A DNA stretch of 64,000 nt from Salarchaeum japonicum (GTDB lineage: Archaea > Halobacteriota > Halobacteria > Halobacteriales > Halobacteriaceae), in contig NZ_CP085324.1 of assembly GCF_020614395.1 (NCBI RefSeq), positions 439,564 through 503,563 of the forward strand, in the 5' to 3' direction. Position 1 is the stretch's first letter; every line of letters begins with the position of its first letter. Shown one piece after another: positions 8,437 to 17,075 of this stretch. The notes beneath the pieces are model-generated. The model searched no databases and had not been told where the DNA came from. It saw nothing but the letters and a program-made list of their open reading frames with translations. The position numbers and the translations under genes were made by a program.

Positions 8437-8455
8437 CGCCGACAGACCTCTCGGT

Positions 8456-8638
8456 ATGTCGGCCCGCAGAAACCTCTACGTCGCCGCGTTCGTCGCCGCG
8501 TCGCTCGCGTACGTCTTCGTCTCGCTCGCGTACACGGGCGCGTTCCACCTGCTCCGCTGGGTGACGTTCGCCGTCTTCTTCCTCGTCGTCACCTACGGCT
8601 TCGAGCGGTTCGTGAACTGGGCGGAGACCCTGGACTAG
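8456..8638 (+). CDS. small two-helix membrane protein
   Basis: 60 aa with two hydrophobic helices (about 8-27 and 33-49) separated by a short loop, and an acidic C-terminus NWAETLD. It lies 20 nt after the NUDIX gene and overlaps the end of the convergent histidine kinase by 4 nt. No family is recognised. Small membrane proteins of this form are common in haloarchaea. Confidence 0.65.
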   Translation: MSARRNLYVAAFVAASLAYVFVSLAYTGAFHLLRWVTFAVFFLVVTYGFERFVNWAETLD

Positions 8639-9672
8639 GCTCGGGAGAGCGACACGTCCCGGAACTCGACGCGCGCGCCGCCGTCCGCTCCGTTCGTGAA
8701 TCGAACCGTCCAGCCGTGCGCGTCCGCGACGCGTTCGACGACGTGCAGGCCGTAGTGGCCCTCCTCGGGGCCGGGCGCGCCCCGCCGGAGCACGTCCGTC
8801 GGGAACCCCGGGCCGTCGTCCGCGACGAAGAACCCGGACTCGTCGTCCAGCACGCCGACCGTCACCGTGCCGTCCGCGCCCGCGTGCTCGACCGCGTTCC
8901 GAACGAGGTTCTCAAGCGCCTGTCGGAGTCGGCCCTCGTCGGCCTCCACGCGCCACGCGCGACTCGGCAACACCACGGACGCGTCCTCGGTGACGACGCT
9001 CCCCCACGCGTCCTCCACGACACGCTGGAGCGAACACGGCTCCACGTCGGCGTCCCGGCCCTCCCGCGCCTGCGCGAGCAAATCGTCCACGAGACCGTCG
9101 ATGCGCGCGAGAGCGTCCTCCACGTTCTCGAAGTACTCCTCCTCCCCGAACTCGCGAGCGAGCGAAATCTGGGCCTGCGCGACCGACAGGGGGTTCCGGA
9201 GGTCGTGACTCAGCACGCTCGCGAACTCCTCTAAGTCCTCGTTTCGCTCCCGTAACTCCTTCTCCCGGCGCTTGCGCTCGCTGATGTCCGTGAAGATACC
9301 CGTGAACAGCTGGCGGCCGTCGTACTCGTGTTCCTGCAGGCTCACCGACACCGGTACCTCGTGGCCGTCCTTGTGCTGGGCGGGGAGTTCGACGCCCGTC
9401 CAGTCGATGTGCTTCTCGCCCGTCTCCACGTACTGACTAATTCCCTCCAAGTGGGCGTCCTGCAAGCGCTCCGGGATGATGGTGAGTTTCGAACTCCCCA
9501 GCAACTCCTCCGGTTCGTACCCGAGTATCCGCTCGATGGCGGGGTTCACCGCGAGCACCGTGCTGTCCGCGTCTATCGTCAACATCCCCTCCGAGGTGTG
9601 CGCCAACAGCGCCCGGAGGAACTCCGGGTCTCCCTCCAACGACTCGGCGACGACGACGTCGCGCTCGTCCAT
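8635..9672 (-). CDS. PAS-domain sensor histidine kinase
   Basis: 345 aa. PAS domain about 16-130 (SEGMLTIDADSTVLAVNPAI, ending FTDISERKR), HisKA with phospho-acceptor H156 in SVLSHDLRNPL, and HATPase_c with N-box ENLVRNAVEH (254-263) and DDGPGF (285-290). No transmembrane helices, so it is a cytosolic sensor; no response regulator is adjacent. The PAS ligand is unknown. It is preceded by a 185-bp intergenic region that carries palindromic element A. Confidence 0.92.
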   Translation of the reverse strand: MDERDVVVAESLEGDPEFLRALLAHTSEGMLTIDADSTVLAVNPAIERILGYEPEELLGSSKLTIIPERLQDAHLEGISQYVETGEKHIDWTGVELPAQHKDGHEVPVSVSLQEHEYDGRQLFTGIFTDISERKRREKELRERNEDLEEFASVLSHDLRNPLSVAQAQISLAREFGEEEYFENVEDALARIDGLVDDLLAQAREGRDADVEPCSLQRVVEDAWGSVVTEDASVVLPSRAWRVEADEGRLRQALENLVRNAVEHAGADGTVTVGVLDDESGFFVADDGPGFPTDVLRRGAPGPEEGHYGLHVVERVADAHGWTVRFTNGADGGARVEFRDVSLSRA

Positions 9673-9767
9673 ACTCCCCCCTCACAGTCCCGAGCGTTAA
9701 CAGTTTGGACTGTCCGAGGACGACGCGAAAACACCACCACCAGCAACCCCTGCGGAACCGATACCCA

Positions 9768-9856
9768 CCGCGAACGCGGAGCGTTCGCGGCCTTTTTAGT
9801 GGAGGTTTTTGCGGTGAGCGGGTCGCCTCCGGCGACCCCGAACCGTAAAAAAGTCC
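9768..9856. repeat. stop-anchored palindromic element, copy A
   Basis: A 10-bp hairpin CCGCGAACGC/GCGTTCGCGG (9768-9777/9781-9790) is followed by CCTTTTTAGTGGAGGTTTTT, an inner stem GGTCGCC...GGCGACC, then CCGTAAAAAAGTCC ending at 9856. The outer parts are also complementary (GGAGG-T5 against A6-GTCC). It ends 1 nt before the TAA (9858-9860) of the TrpD paralogue on the minus strand. It is the same family as the copies at 29.8, 30.7 and 25.9 kb. It may act as a bidirectional terminator. Confidence 0.75.
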
Positions 9857-9857
9857 G

Positions 9858-10913
9858 TTAGAAGGCGCGGAGGTCGTGGAGGGTTTCCGCGGCCTGCCCG
9901 CTCGCGATGGTGTCGCGCGCGGTCTCCAGGCCCTCCCGGAGCGTGTCGGCGTCCCGGCGGGCGTACATGCGGAACGCGGCGTTGAGCGCGATGGCGTCCG
10001 CGAAGTCGTCGTCGCGGTCGCCCGCGAGAACCTCCTCGGTGATGGCGGCGGAGTCGTCGGTCACGTCCTCGACCTGGAGCGTCTCGTTCGAGAAGTCCAT
10101 CCCGTACTCGTCGGTCTCGATGGTGAAGTCGTCCAGGTCGCCGCCGTCCCACTCGGCGACGGTGGTGGAACCGGGCCGGATGTCGTCGTAGCCCTCCATC
10201 CCCTGGAACATGATGACGCGCTCCACCGAACTCTCCTCGCTCTCCTGGAAGGTGTTCACGACTTTCTTCGCGAACGCGAGGTGGTAGAAGCTCCCGAGGT
10301 GGACGCTCGCGTTCGCGGGGTTCGCGAGCGTCTCCACCGTGTTCACGAACGTCCGGACGCCCATCTGGTCGCGACGCCCCTCGATGGCGTCGATGCCGGG
10401 GTTGAAGTTCGGCTGGTAGTAGAACCCGAACCCGGTCGAGTCCGTCATCTCCGCGGACTCCGCCGGCGTGAGGTCGGTCTCGACGCCGAGTTCGTCCAGC
10501 ACGTGCTTGTACGCGGTGCCCTTCTGGGTGGGCACGCGGTCGCCCGAGTGCGCGACGACGGGCGTCCCCGCGGCGGCGGCGACGATGCCCGCGCCCACGC
10601 CTAGGAGGGCGGTGCGGAGCTTCCCGTCGTAGTTCGCGCCGCAGTCCACGGGATCCACGTCGGGTTCCGCGACCGCGACGGACTCCCGACGCATCACGTC
10701 CGTGTACGCGCCGAGTTCCTCCGCGCTGTTGCGCTTCCAGCGGTTCGCCAGCCAGAACGCGCCCAGCGTCGTCGGGTCGGGTTCGTCCGCGAGAATGCGC
10801 TCGAACGCCTCGGTCGCCTGCGCCCGCGTCATGTCCTCCGCGGACTTGTGCCCGGAGCCGACGACCTCGGTCATCAGCCGCTTCAACGGCCACTCGCCGA
10901 AACTCTCGCTCAT
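9858..10913 (-). CDS. anthranilate phosphoribosyltransferase paralogue (TrpD2-like), substrate unknown
   Basis: 351 aa with the overall TrpD / nucleoside phosphorylase class-III fold pattern (N-terminal helical RLMTEVVGSGHKSAEDMTRAQA, central Rossmann-like part, C-terminal SGQAAETLHDLRAF). The PRPP-binding GTGGD loop of true TrpD is replaced by CGANYDGKLRT, and the KHGNYSVSSSSGSSD region by AHSGDRVPTQKG. The genuine trpD is at 34.0 kb in the trp operon. So the activity is probably not anthranilate phosphoribosylation. Monocistronic; divergent from ahbAB. Confidence 0.7.
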   Translation of the reverse strand: MSESFGEWPLKRLMTEVVGSGHKSAEDMTRAQATEAFERILADEPDPTTLGAFWLANRWKRNSAEELGAYTDVMRRESVAVAEPDVDPVDCGANYDGKLRTALLGVGAGIVAAAAGTPVVAHSGDRVPTQKGTAYKHVLDELGVETDLTPAESAEMTDSTGFGFYYQPNFNPGIDAIEGRRDQMGVRTFVNTVETLANPANASVHLGSFYHLAFAKKVVNTFQESEESSVERVIMFQGMEGYDDIRPGSTTVAEWDGGDLDDFTIETDEYGMDFSNETLQVEDVTDDSAAITEEVLAGDRDDDFADAIALNAAFRMYARRDADTLREGLETARDTIASGQAAETLHDLRAF

Positions 10914-10994
10914 ATTTTTGAATAGGGACGGACGTGCCCTAAATCCACGCGATTCAATCCAACGACTGATAATCGTCCGCGCCCTTCTTCCGGT

Positions 10995-12080
10995 ATGGCA
11001 CTCGACGGCGACTGGCGCGACCGCCTCGACGACACCGACGCCCGCCTCGTGGACGGCTTCCAGAGCGGCTTCCCCGTCGAAGAACGCCCGTTCCGCGCCG
11101 TCGCGAGCGCGCTCGACACCACGGAAGACGACGCCCTCGAACGCGTCCAGCGACTCCGCGAGATGGGCGTGTTCCGGCGGTTCGGCGCGGTTCTCAACCC
11201 GCCCGTCATCGGGAGTTCCACGCTCGCCGCCGTCCGCGCGCCCGACGACCGCTTCGACGAGATAGCCGCGACCATCAACGCCCACCGCCAGGTGAACCAC
11301 AACTACCGCCGCGACCACGCGTACAACATGTGGTTCGTCGTCACCGCCGCCTCCAAGGAGGTACGCGACCGCATCCTCGCCGACATCGAAGCCGAGACCG
11401 GCTGCGAGGTTCTCGACCTCCCGATGCTCACGGACTACTACATCGACCTCGAATTCCCCGTCGTCAACGCGGATCGGTTCGCGCGGGAGGCGCTGCAAGC
11501 GCCTCCGAACGAACGAGCGGGGAGTGACGACCCGCGAGTACGGGAGACCGTGGACGCGACCGACGCGACCGCAACCCGGCTCAGCGAGACTGCGCGCGGC
11601 GACCTCTCCGCGCTCGAACGCCGCGTCATCCTCGAAATCCAGGACGGCTTCCCGCTCACGAAAACGCCGTACGCGGACATCGCCGCGGCGGTCGGCGCGG
11701 ACACGGACGCCGTGCTCGCCGCCATCGACCGCCTCCTCGACGACAACTGCATCAAGCGCGTCGGCTGCGTCGTCAACCACGTCGTCACCGGGTTCACGAA
11801 CAACTGCATGGTCGTCTGGGACGTCCCCGACGACGAACTCGACGCGTACGGCGAACGCGTCGGCGAACTTCCCTACGTCACGCTCTGCTACCACCGTCCT
11901 CGCCGCCCCGACCAGGACTGGCCGTACAACCTCTTCACGATGGTACACGGCCGCCAACCCGACGCCGTTGACGAGAAAATCGACGAACTCGCCGCGGACT
12001 ACCTCCCCGTCCCCCACGAACGACTCTACTCCACGGAGAAACTGAAACAGACCGGCGCGCAGTACGAAGAACTCGTCTAA
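10995..12080 (+). CDS. siroheme decarboxylase, fused AhbA/AhbB (Lrp/AsnC-like)
   Basis: 361 aa built of two homologous halves (about 10-165 and 200-361), each a winged-helix plus an AsnC-type domain. The halves carry QVNHNYRRDHAYNMWFVV and LCYHRPRRPDQDWPYNLF, the signature of siroheme decarboxylases AhbA/AhbB (NirD/NirG family) rather than of DNA-binding Lrp regulators. They convert siroheme to didecarboxysiroheme in the alternative archaeal heme pathway. Annotation as a regulator is a common mistake for this family. Confidence 0.85.
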   Translation: MALDGDWRDRLDDTDARLVDGFQSGFPVEERPFRAVASALDTTEDDALERVQRLREMGVFRRFGAVLNPPVIGSSTLAAVRAPDDRFDEIAATINAHRQVNHNYRRDHAYNMWFVVTAASKEVRDRILADIEAETGCEVLDLPMLTDYYIDLEFPVVNADRFAREALQAPPNERAGSDDPRVRETVDATDATATRLSETARGDLSALERRVILEIQDGFPLTKTPYADIAAAVGADTDAVLAAIDRLLDDNCIKRVGCVVNHVVTGFTNNCMVVWDVPDDELDAYGERVGELPYVTLCYHRPRRPDQDWPYNLFTMVHGRQPDAVDEKIDELAADYLPVPHERLYSTEKLKQTGAQYEELV

Positions 12081-12331
12081 CTCTCCTCTTCTTCGCCGGT
12101 CGCGCCCTGCAGGTCGAGCGGGCGGAGCCAGCCGTACCAGAGCACGAACAGCGCGGAGCCGTAGCCGACGACCCAGACGAGCATTCCGACGGTAAAGGTG
12201 TTCCCGCCGAGCGACACGAGTCCGGTTTCGCCGATGGCGGTGCCGGCGAGGATGCCGCGCGTGATGCCGGGGAGGACGACGCCGGCGGCGACGACGAGCA
12301 GGAACACCGGCCACGGTGGCGTGTCAGCCAT
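12077..12331 (-). CDS. small membrane protein
   Basis: 84 aa with two hydrophobic segments (about 5-25 and 44-66) and a Gly/Glu-rich acidic tail (GATGEEEES). It ends by overlapping 4 nt with the 3' end of ahbAB. I recognise no family. Confidence 0.65.
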   Translation of the reverse strand: MADTPPWPVFLLVVAAGVVLPGITRGILAGTAIGETGLVSLGGNTFTVGMLVWVVGYGSALFVLWYGWLRPLDLQGATGEEEES

Positions 12332-12361
12332 ACCCGACGGTTGGGTGGCGAGCCACCTGAA

Positions 12362-12952
12362 TCACTCGGTGTGGCGCTTCCAGACGAGCTCCCAGTCGCT
12401 GCCGTCCGCGCGCACCACCGCGTCGAACACCGTCGTGATGGCGTCGAGCGTCTGGCGGTCGTTCGCCGCGGGGTCGAAGTGGAAGTGCGCAGTCACGTCG
12501 CGCTCGCGGAGCTCCGGCATCAGCCGATGGACGAACCGGAACGTCCGCGTCAGCCCGATATCCGCGATGAGCGGGGAGAGCGCGTCGAAACACACGACTC
12601 CCGGGTCGCCCTCGATGTCACGCACGCGCTCTCGAACGCTCGACAGCAGTCGCGCGCCGTCGCCCGCCGGCACGCACTCGACCGACCCGGATTCCCCGCA
12701 CTCGCCGGGCGTGAGGATGGTTCGCGTCGCGTCCGCCGCGCCCTGGTCGGCGATGCGCTCTCGGAACTCCGCGTCCGCGTCGTACGTCACGCCGACGACG
12801 TGCTCCGCGTGCTCGCTCGGCGTCGCCAACAACTGCCGGCACCCCGACGCGGTCACTCCGTCCCCGTCCGGCCCCAACACGAGGACGCTCGACACTCCCG
12901 CCACCGACTCGAAGACGTGCCCGTCCGTCCCTGACGCGTGCGCCTGGCTCAT
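12362..12952 (-). CDS. RecA/KaiC-like haloarchaeal protein (DUF7504-like), no intact P-loop
   Basis: 196 aa. Features SVLVLGPDGDGV at the N-terminus, GVVCFDALSPLIADIGLTR and RFVHRLMPELRERDVTAHFHFDP near the C-terminus resemble a family of haloarchaeal RecA-fold proteins I associate with DUF7504. The Walker A motif is missing, so ATP hydrolysis is unlikely. The start at 12952 (MSQAHASG) was chosen because the longer frame overlaps the divergent cupin gene. The role is unknown; such proteins are often near signal-transduction genes. Confidence 0.55.
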   Translation of the reverse strand: MSQAHASGTDGHVFESVAGVSSVLVLGPDGDGVTASGCRQLLATPSEHAEHVVGVTYDADAEFRERIADQGAADATRTILTPGECGESGSVECVPAGDGARLLSSVRERVRDIEGDPGVVCFDALSPLIADIGLTRTFRFVHRLMPELRERDVTAHFHFDPAANDRQTLDAITTVFDAVVRADGSDWELVWKRHTE

Positions 12953-13041
12953 CGTCGTCCAACTGTCTCCGTCTACCGCCGCTCCTCGTATCAACGTTGT
13001 GGCACCCCCACGGTTTTCACACCACCCGTCGAAGCCCCACC

Positions 13042-13518
13042 ATGAAGCACGTCGCAATCGACGACGTCGACACCGAAGTCAACCCCCTCCAGGTTCACGA
13101 CGTCCGCAAACCCGTTTCGCGTGCGCTCGGAACCACCGACTTCGCGATGAACTACTTCGAACTCGCGCCCGGCGACAGCTTCTCCGGCGGCCTCCACACC
13201 CACCACGACCAGGAAGAAGTGTTCTACGTCGAATCCGGCACCGCCACCTTCGCCGTCGGCAAAGACCGGAACGAAATCGAAGTCGCCGCGGGCGAACTCG
13301 TCCGATTCGAACCCGGCGAGTTCCAGACCGGCTACAACGACACCGACGAACGCGTCGTCGGCTGGGCGCTCGGCGCACCCGACAACCAACACGACTGGGA
13401 CGCCATCCGCTCCTACGTCTACTGCCCCGACTGCGACGACGAACGCGAACACACCCTCGCGCTCGCCGACGGCCGCTTCGAACTCACCTGCACCGAATGC
13501 GGGAACACGCAGGGCTGA
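13042..13518 (+). CDS. cupin-domain protein with C-terminal zinc ribbon
   Basis: 158 aa. A cupin core (about 30-108) carries the metal-binding motif GGLHTHHDQEEVFYVESG, with three histidines and a Glu, and a second motif PGEFQTGYN in which the usual His is replaced. A C-terminal ribbon YCPDCDD...CTECGN has two CxxC pairs. The fusion suggests a metal-binding sensor or small-molecule binder; no enzymatic call is justified. Confidence 0.8.
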   Translation: MKHVAIDDVDTEVNPLQVHDVRKPVSRALGTTDFAMNYFELAPGDSFSGGLHTHHDQEEVFYVESGTATFAVGKDRNEIEVAAGELVRFEPGEFQTGYNDTDERVVGWALGAPDNQHDWDAIRSYVYCPDCDDEREHTLALADGRFELTCTECGNTQG

Positions 13519-13545
13519 CGGACTGAGAACACGGAGAAATGATAG

Positions 13546-13619
13546 TGGGTCAGTGCGGATTTGAACCGCAAGCCTCCACCTTATCAGAGTGGCGCTCTAC
13601 CTAGTTGAGCTACTGACCC
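13546..13619 (-). tRNA. tRNA-Ile (anticodon GAT)
   Basis: 74 nt. The acceptor stem is GGGTCAG/CTGACCC with discriminator A; the anticodon stem is CCACT/GGTGG with loop CTGATAA (anticodon GAT); the T-arm is GCGGTTCAAATCCGC. No CCA is encoded and there is no intron. Unlike the other three tRNA genes here, it has no copy of its 3' end downstream: the cupin gene ends only 27 nt away. Confidence 0.95.
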
Positions 13620-13689
13620 GCTCATGTTCCTCTATACTGCGTGGTTTGTTTAAGGGTTTCCTTTCGGCTGGCGTGGCGCTGTCGGGTGG

Positions 13690-14220
13690 TTACTTCTCGT
13701 CTTCGTCGTCGAACTCCACGTCGTAGGCGTCCTCGCTGAGGTCGTAGGTGTTCTCGGTGTCGTTCGCGTTCGCGCCGGGCGTGTTCTGGCCGGTGTTGCC
13801 GTCGTCGGGGAAGCCGAACGTGTACACCTGGCCGGTGGCGAACCCGCCGGTGCGTTCGTCGAGTTTGGGGGTGATGACGTACTTCTTGAGCGCCCAGCGG
13901 ATGGGGGCGCGAGTCACGGGAACGACGAACAGGAGGCCGATGGCGTCCGTGACGAGGCCGGGCGTGAGGAGGAACGCGCCGGCGACGAGCAGGAGGCCGC
14001 CGTCCACGAGTTCGTCCGTGGGCGGGCGGCCTTCGGCGAGCGCTTGCTGGATGCGACGCATCGTGTGGCGGCCTTCGGCGCGCACGAACAGCGTGCCGAG
14101 GAGGGCGGTGAGGACGACGAGCGCGACGAGTACCTCCCACGAGAACTGCGTGGAGAGGAACACGAGGAAGAGCATGTCGAGCAAGGGCACGAGGAGGAGT
14201 GCCGCGAGCAGCCGTTTCAT
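13690..14220 (-). CDS. FxsA-like membrane protein
   Basis: 176 aa. The FxsA core (about 1-120) shows LLVPLLDMLFLVFL at the N-terminus, then GRHTMRRIQQALAEGRPP and LLLVAGAFLLTPGLVTDAIGLLFVVP, giving about four membrane segments. It is followed by an acidic Asn/Asp-rich tail of about 50 residues. FxsA relatives are inner-membrane proteins linked in E. coli to phage exclusion of T7 when overproduced; a role here is unknown. The ATG at 14220 is preferred over the GTG just before it. Confidence 0.85.
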   Translation of the reverse strand: MKRLLAALLLVPLLDMLFLVFLSTQFSWEVLVALVVLTALLGTLFVRAEGRHTMRRIQQALAEGRPPTDELVDGGLLLVAGAFLLTPGLVTDAIGLLFVVPVTRAPIRWALKKYVITPKLDERTGGFATGQVYTFGFPDDGNTGQNTPGANANDTENTYDLSEDAYDVEFDDEDEK

Positions 14221-14309
14221 CACGCTCTCCTACCCACTGGGTGGGTTTAACGGTTGGGTCGGGTCGCCGGGTTCGAAGCGTTTTCCCGAACACGGCGTCT
14301 CTCCCGGGT

Positions 14310-15896
14310 ATGGACGAGTCCGCGGACGCGACGAAAGTGGAGTGGCGCGAGTGGGGCGAGGCGGCGTTCGAGGAGGCGGAATCCGAGGGCAAACCCCTCC
14401 TGTTGTCGCTGGTGACGCGGTGGAGTCGGCGGTGTCGCGAGATGGACGAGGGCGCGTACGCCGACCCCCGGGTCGCGGCGAATCTGAACGAGGAGTTCGT
14501 GCCGGTGCGCGCGGACGCCGACCGCCACCCCCGCGTCCGGGAGCGCTACAACATGGGCGGGTTCCCCTCGACGGTGTTCCTGACGCCGTCCGGCGCGCAC
14601 ATCGCGGGCGCGACCTACCTCGACACGGACGGGTTCCGGCAGGTCATCGAGCGCGTGCACCGCGTCTGGGAGGACAAGGGCGCTGACGCCGCCCGGGTGC
14701 CGCGCGCGCTCCGGGACGCGGAACCGCCCGCGGGCGAGGTCACCGCGGAAATCGAACGCCTCGTCGCGGGCCAGCTGGACGAGAAGTTCGACTCCGACTT
14801 CGCGGGCTGGGGGTCGAGCGAGAAGTTCCCGCTCCCCGACACCGTGGAGTTCGCGCTGAAGCGCGAGCGCTACCAGGCGACGCAGACGCTCGACGCCATC
14901 GAGCGAAACCTCCGCGCGGACTCCGGCGCGTTCGGCCGGTTCGCGCACGGCCGCGACTGGAGCGACCCACAGCGCGAGTACCTCCTCGAAACGAACGCCG
15001 CGCTCCTCCGCGCGTACAGCCACGCCTACCTCGTCACGGGCGACGAGTCCTACGAGGGAATCGCGTCCGACCTCGTGGACTACCTCACGGGCACGCTCTG
15101 GACGGGCGACGCGTTCGGGAACGCGGAACTCGCGGAGGCGGGCGCGAGAACGCCCGTGGACGACACAGCGTTCGCCACCGGGAACGCCCGCGCCGCCGAC
15201 GCGCTCGCGTGGTACGCCGCGTACGCGGACGACGACACCGCGCGCCGGTACGCCGAACGCGCGCTCGACTTCCTCGACACGCTCGTCGCGGACGGCACCG
15301 TGATGCACTTCGACGACCCGAGCAGCGAGTCCGGACTGCTCGCCGACCACGCCGCCGCCGTCCGCGCGTACGCCACCGCCGCCCAGGTGCTCGACCGCGA
15401 CTACCTCGACAGCGCGGAAGCCGTCGCGTCGGACGCCATCGACCGCCTCCAGTCCGAGAGCGGCGCGTTCGACGACGGCCCCCGCGCGGGCGTCGGCCTC
15501 CTCGATAAACCCCTCCACCCCATCGACGACAACGCCCTGTTCGCGAACGCGCTCGTCGACCTCCGCTATCTCGCGGACGACCCCGCGTACCGGGAGGTCG
15601 CGACCGACGCCGTCGGCGCGTTCGCCGGCGCGGCCGAACGCATGGGCGTCCAGGTCGCCGCGTACGCCACCGCCGCGTCCCGTCTCACCACGCGCCCGCT
15701 CACCATCGAACTCGGCGCGAGCGCGGGCAGCGACCTCCACCGGGCCGCCGTCCGCCTCGCCGACCACGAGAAGGTCGTCGTCCCCGACGCGCCCGACGTG
15801 GACGCCGGCACCGCGCGCGTCGTCACCGCGGACGCCACCCGGGAGGGCGCGACCACCCCCGAAGAACTCGCCGACCTCGTCCAGCAGTCGCTGTAA
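14310..15896 (+). CDS. DUF255 / thioredoxin-fold protein (YyaL/SPATA20-like) with degraded CxxC
   Basis: 528 aa, shorter than the usual 650-750 aa. The N-terminal thioredoxin-like domain (about 5-120) retains the family layout (KPLLLSLVTRWSRRCREMD ... GGFPSTVFLTP). The canonical CHWCHVM motif is reduced to WSRRC: the first cysteine is lost, so thiol-disulfide exchange is doubtful. The remainder is an alpha/alpha-toroid-like domain (EYLLETNAALLRAY, DDTAFATGNARAADAL, DDNALFANAL). The function of this conserved family is not established. Confidence 0.85.
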   Translation: MDESADATKVEWREWGEAAFEEAESEGKPLLLSLVTRWSRRCREMDEGAYADPRVAANLNEEFVPVRADADRHPRVRERYNMGGFPSTVFLTPSGAHIAGATYLDTDGFRQVIERVHRVWEDKGADAARVPRALRDAEPPAGEVTAEIERLVAGQLDEKFDSDFAGWGSSEKFPLPDTVEFALKRERYQATQTLDAIERNLRADSGAFGRFAHGRDWSDPQREYLLETNAALLRAYSHAYLVTGDESYEGIASDLVDYLTGTLWTGDAFGNAELAEAGARTPVDDTAFATGNARAADALAWYAAYADDDTARRYAERALDFLDTLVADGTVMHFDDPSSESGLLADHAAAVRAYATAAQVLDRDYLDSAEAVASDAIDRLQSESGAFDDGPRAGVGLLDKPLHPIDDNALFANALVDLRYLADDPAYREVATDAVGAFAGAAERMGVQVAAYATAASRLTTRPLTIELGASAGSDLHRAAVRLADHEKVVVPDAPDVDAGTARVVTADATREGATTPEELADLVQQSL

Positions 15897-15937
15897 ACTG
15901 ACCCAGGGTTTTTGCGAGCGCGCCCCGAACCCGGGGT

Positions 15938-16738
15938 ATGGCCAGCCTGAAAGACCTCGGACTCTCCGACTACGAGGCGAGCGCGTACCGCGCGCTCCTC
16001 GAAACCGGCCCGGCAACCGCGAAGGAGTTGTCCGAGGCGAGCGGCGTCCCCATGGGTCGCATCTACGACGTGCTCGCGAGCATCGAATCCCAGCACCTCG
16101 TCCGCAGCCAGGCCGCGAGCCGGCCGAAGAAGTACGCCGCCGTCGACCCCGAGGACGCCCTCGACCGCCTCCTCGACGACCGGAAACGCGAACTCCAGGA
16201 GAAAGCCGACCAGTACGAGGCGGTCGTGAACGAACTCACGGGCGACCTCGCCGCCCCCACCGCGCCCGACACCGGCTTCTGGACCGCCGCGCTCGGCCCC
16301 GACGAGACCGTCGAACTCCTCCTCGAACGCCTCGACACCGCCGACGACCGCGTCGTCCTGTTCTCCGCCACGCCCTCCTCCGGCCTCGACATCGGGGACG
16401 TGTCCAGCCGCATCACCGACCACCTCCTCGACGCCCTCGACCGCGGCGTCACCGTCTCCGTCCTCCTCGCCCGCGACCTCTCCCACGAACTCCCCGACGA
16501 AGTCAACGCCATCTACGTCTCCGAACTCGCCGAACACGACGACTTCAGCGTCCGCATCGGCGACACCGTCGATAGCAACGTCGTCGTCGTGGACGGCGAG
16601 GAAGTCTGCATCGAGATGCCGAACCCCGTTCAGCCGGACGAGTCCTTCGCGCTCGTCACCCTCAAAGACCCCGAGTTCGCGGACGACGTGACCGCAGAGT
16701 TCGCGGAGAGCTGGGAGGACGCCACCGCCCTCGAATAA
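15938..16738 (+). CDS. TrmB-family transcriptional regulator
   Basis: 266 aa. The N-terminal winged helix (about 3-75: LSDYEASAYRALLETGPATAKELSEASG, GRIYDVLASIES) is followed by a short helical linker and a C-terminal PLD-like effector domain (WTAALGPDETVELLLERL, DRVVLFSATP, DALDRGVTVSVLL). TrmB proteins control sugar and central metabolism in haloarchaea. The preferred start is the ATG after CCGGGGT. No obvious operator was found. It lies 41 nt after the DUF255 gene and may be transcribed with it. Confidence 0.88.
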   Translation: MASLKDLGLSDYEASAYRALLETGPATAKELSEASGVPMGRIYDVLASIESQHLVRSQAASRPKKYAAVDPEDALDRLLDDRKRELQEKADQYEAVVNELTGDLAAPTAPDTGFWTAALGPDETVELLLERLDTADDRVVLFSATPSSGLDIGDVSSRITDHLLDALDRGVTVSVLLARDLSHELPDEVNAIYVSELAEHDDFSVRIGDTVDSNVVVVDGEEVCIEMPNPVQPDESFALVTLKDPEFADDVTAEFAESWEDATALE

Positions 16739-16779
16739 GTGGACAAGGCTTATTGTCGTCTCCCCGGCAGTCTCGGGGT

Positions 16780-17055
16780 ATGCAGCCCTCCAAACCGTTC
16801 TTCACCCCCGACGGGGAACTCGACGCGTCCAGCGTCCTCGACGAAGCCGTCCCGCTCGCGAAACTCGTCGTCGCGGTCGCCGCCGTCGCCGCGATACCGT
16901 TCTTCCTCCAGTACCTCCTCGTCGAACTCGTCGCGGTCACCCCGCTGTTCATCGTCCCGCTCACGCTCGTCACCCAGTTCGTCCTCGCGGTCGGCACCGC
17001 GTTCGTCCTCCTCTACGTCGTCGTCCGCGCCAACCAACTCGCCACCGACGCCTGA
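16780..17055 (+). CDS. small membrane protein
   Basis: 91 aa with two to three hydrophobic segments (about 26-50 and 52-84) and a polar N-terminus (MQPSKPFFTPDGELDAS). No family recognised. It has its own short intergenic region with CTTATTG about 30 nt upstream of the ATG, consistent with a leaderless transcript. It is the last high-GC gene before the AT-rich island. Confidence 0.65.
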   Translation: MQPSKPFFTPDGELDASSVLDEAVPLAKLVVAVAAVAAIPFFLQYLLVELVAVTPLFIVPLTLVTQFVLAVGTAFVLLYVVVRANQLATDA

Positions 17056-17075
17056 CATTACACGAATAAGCCGCG

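Noticed and set aside
9858-12314. 818-codon minus-strand frame fusing the TrpD paralogue with sequence antisense to ahbAB
   Set aside because: Only the part from 10913 matches a family; the 5' part is a shadow of ahbAB and lies across a promoter region.
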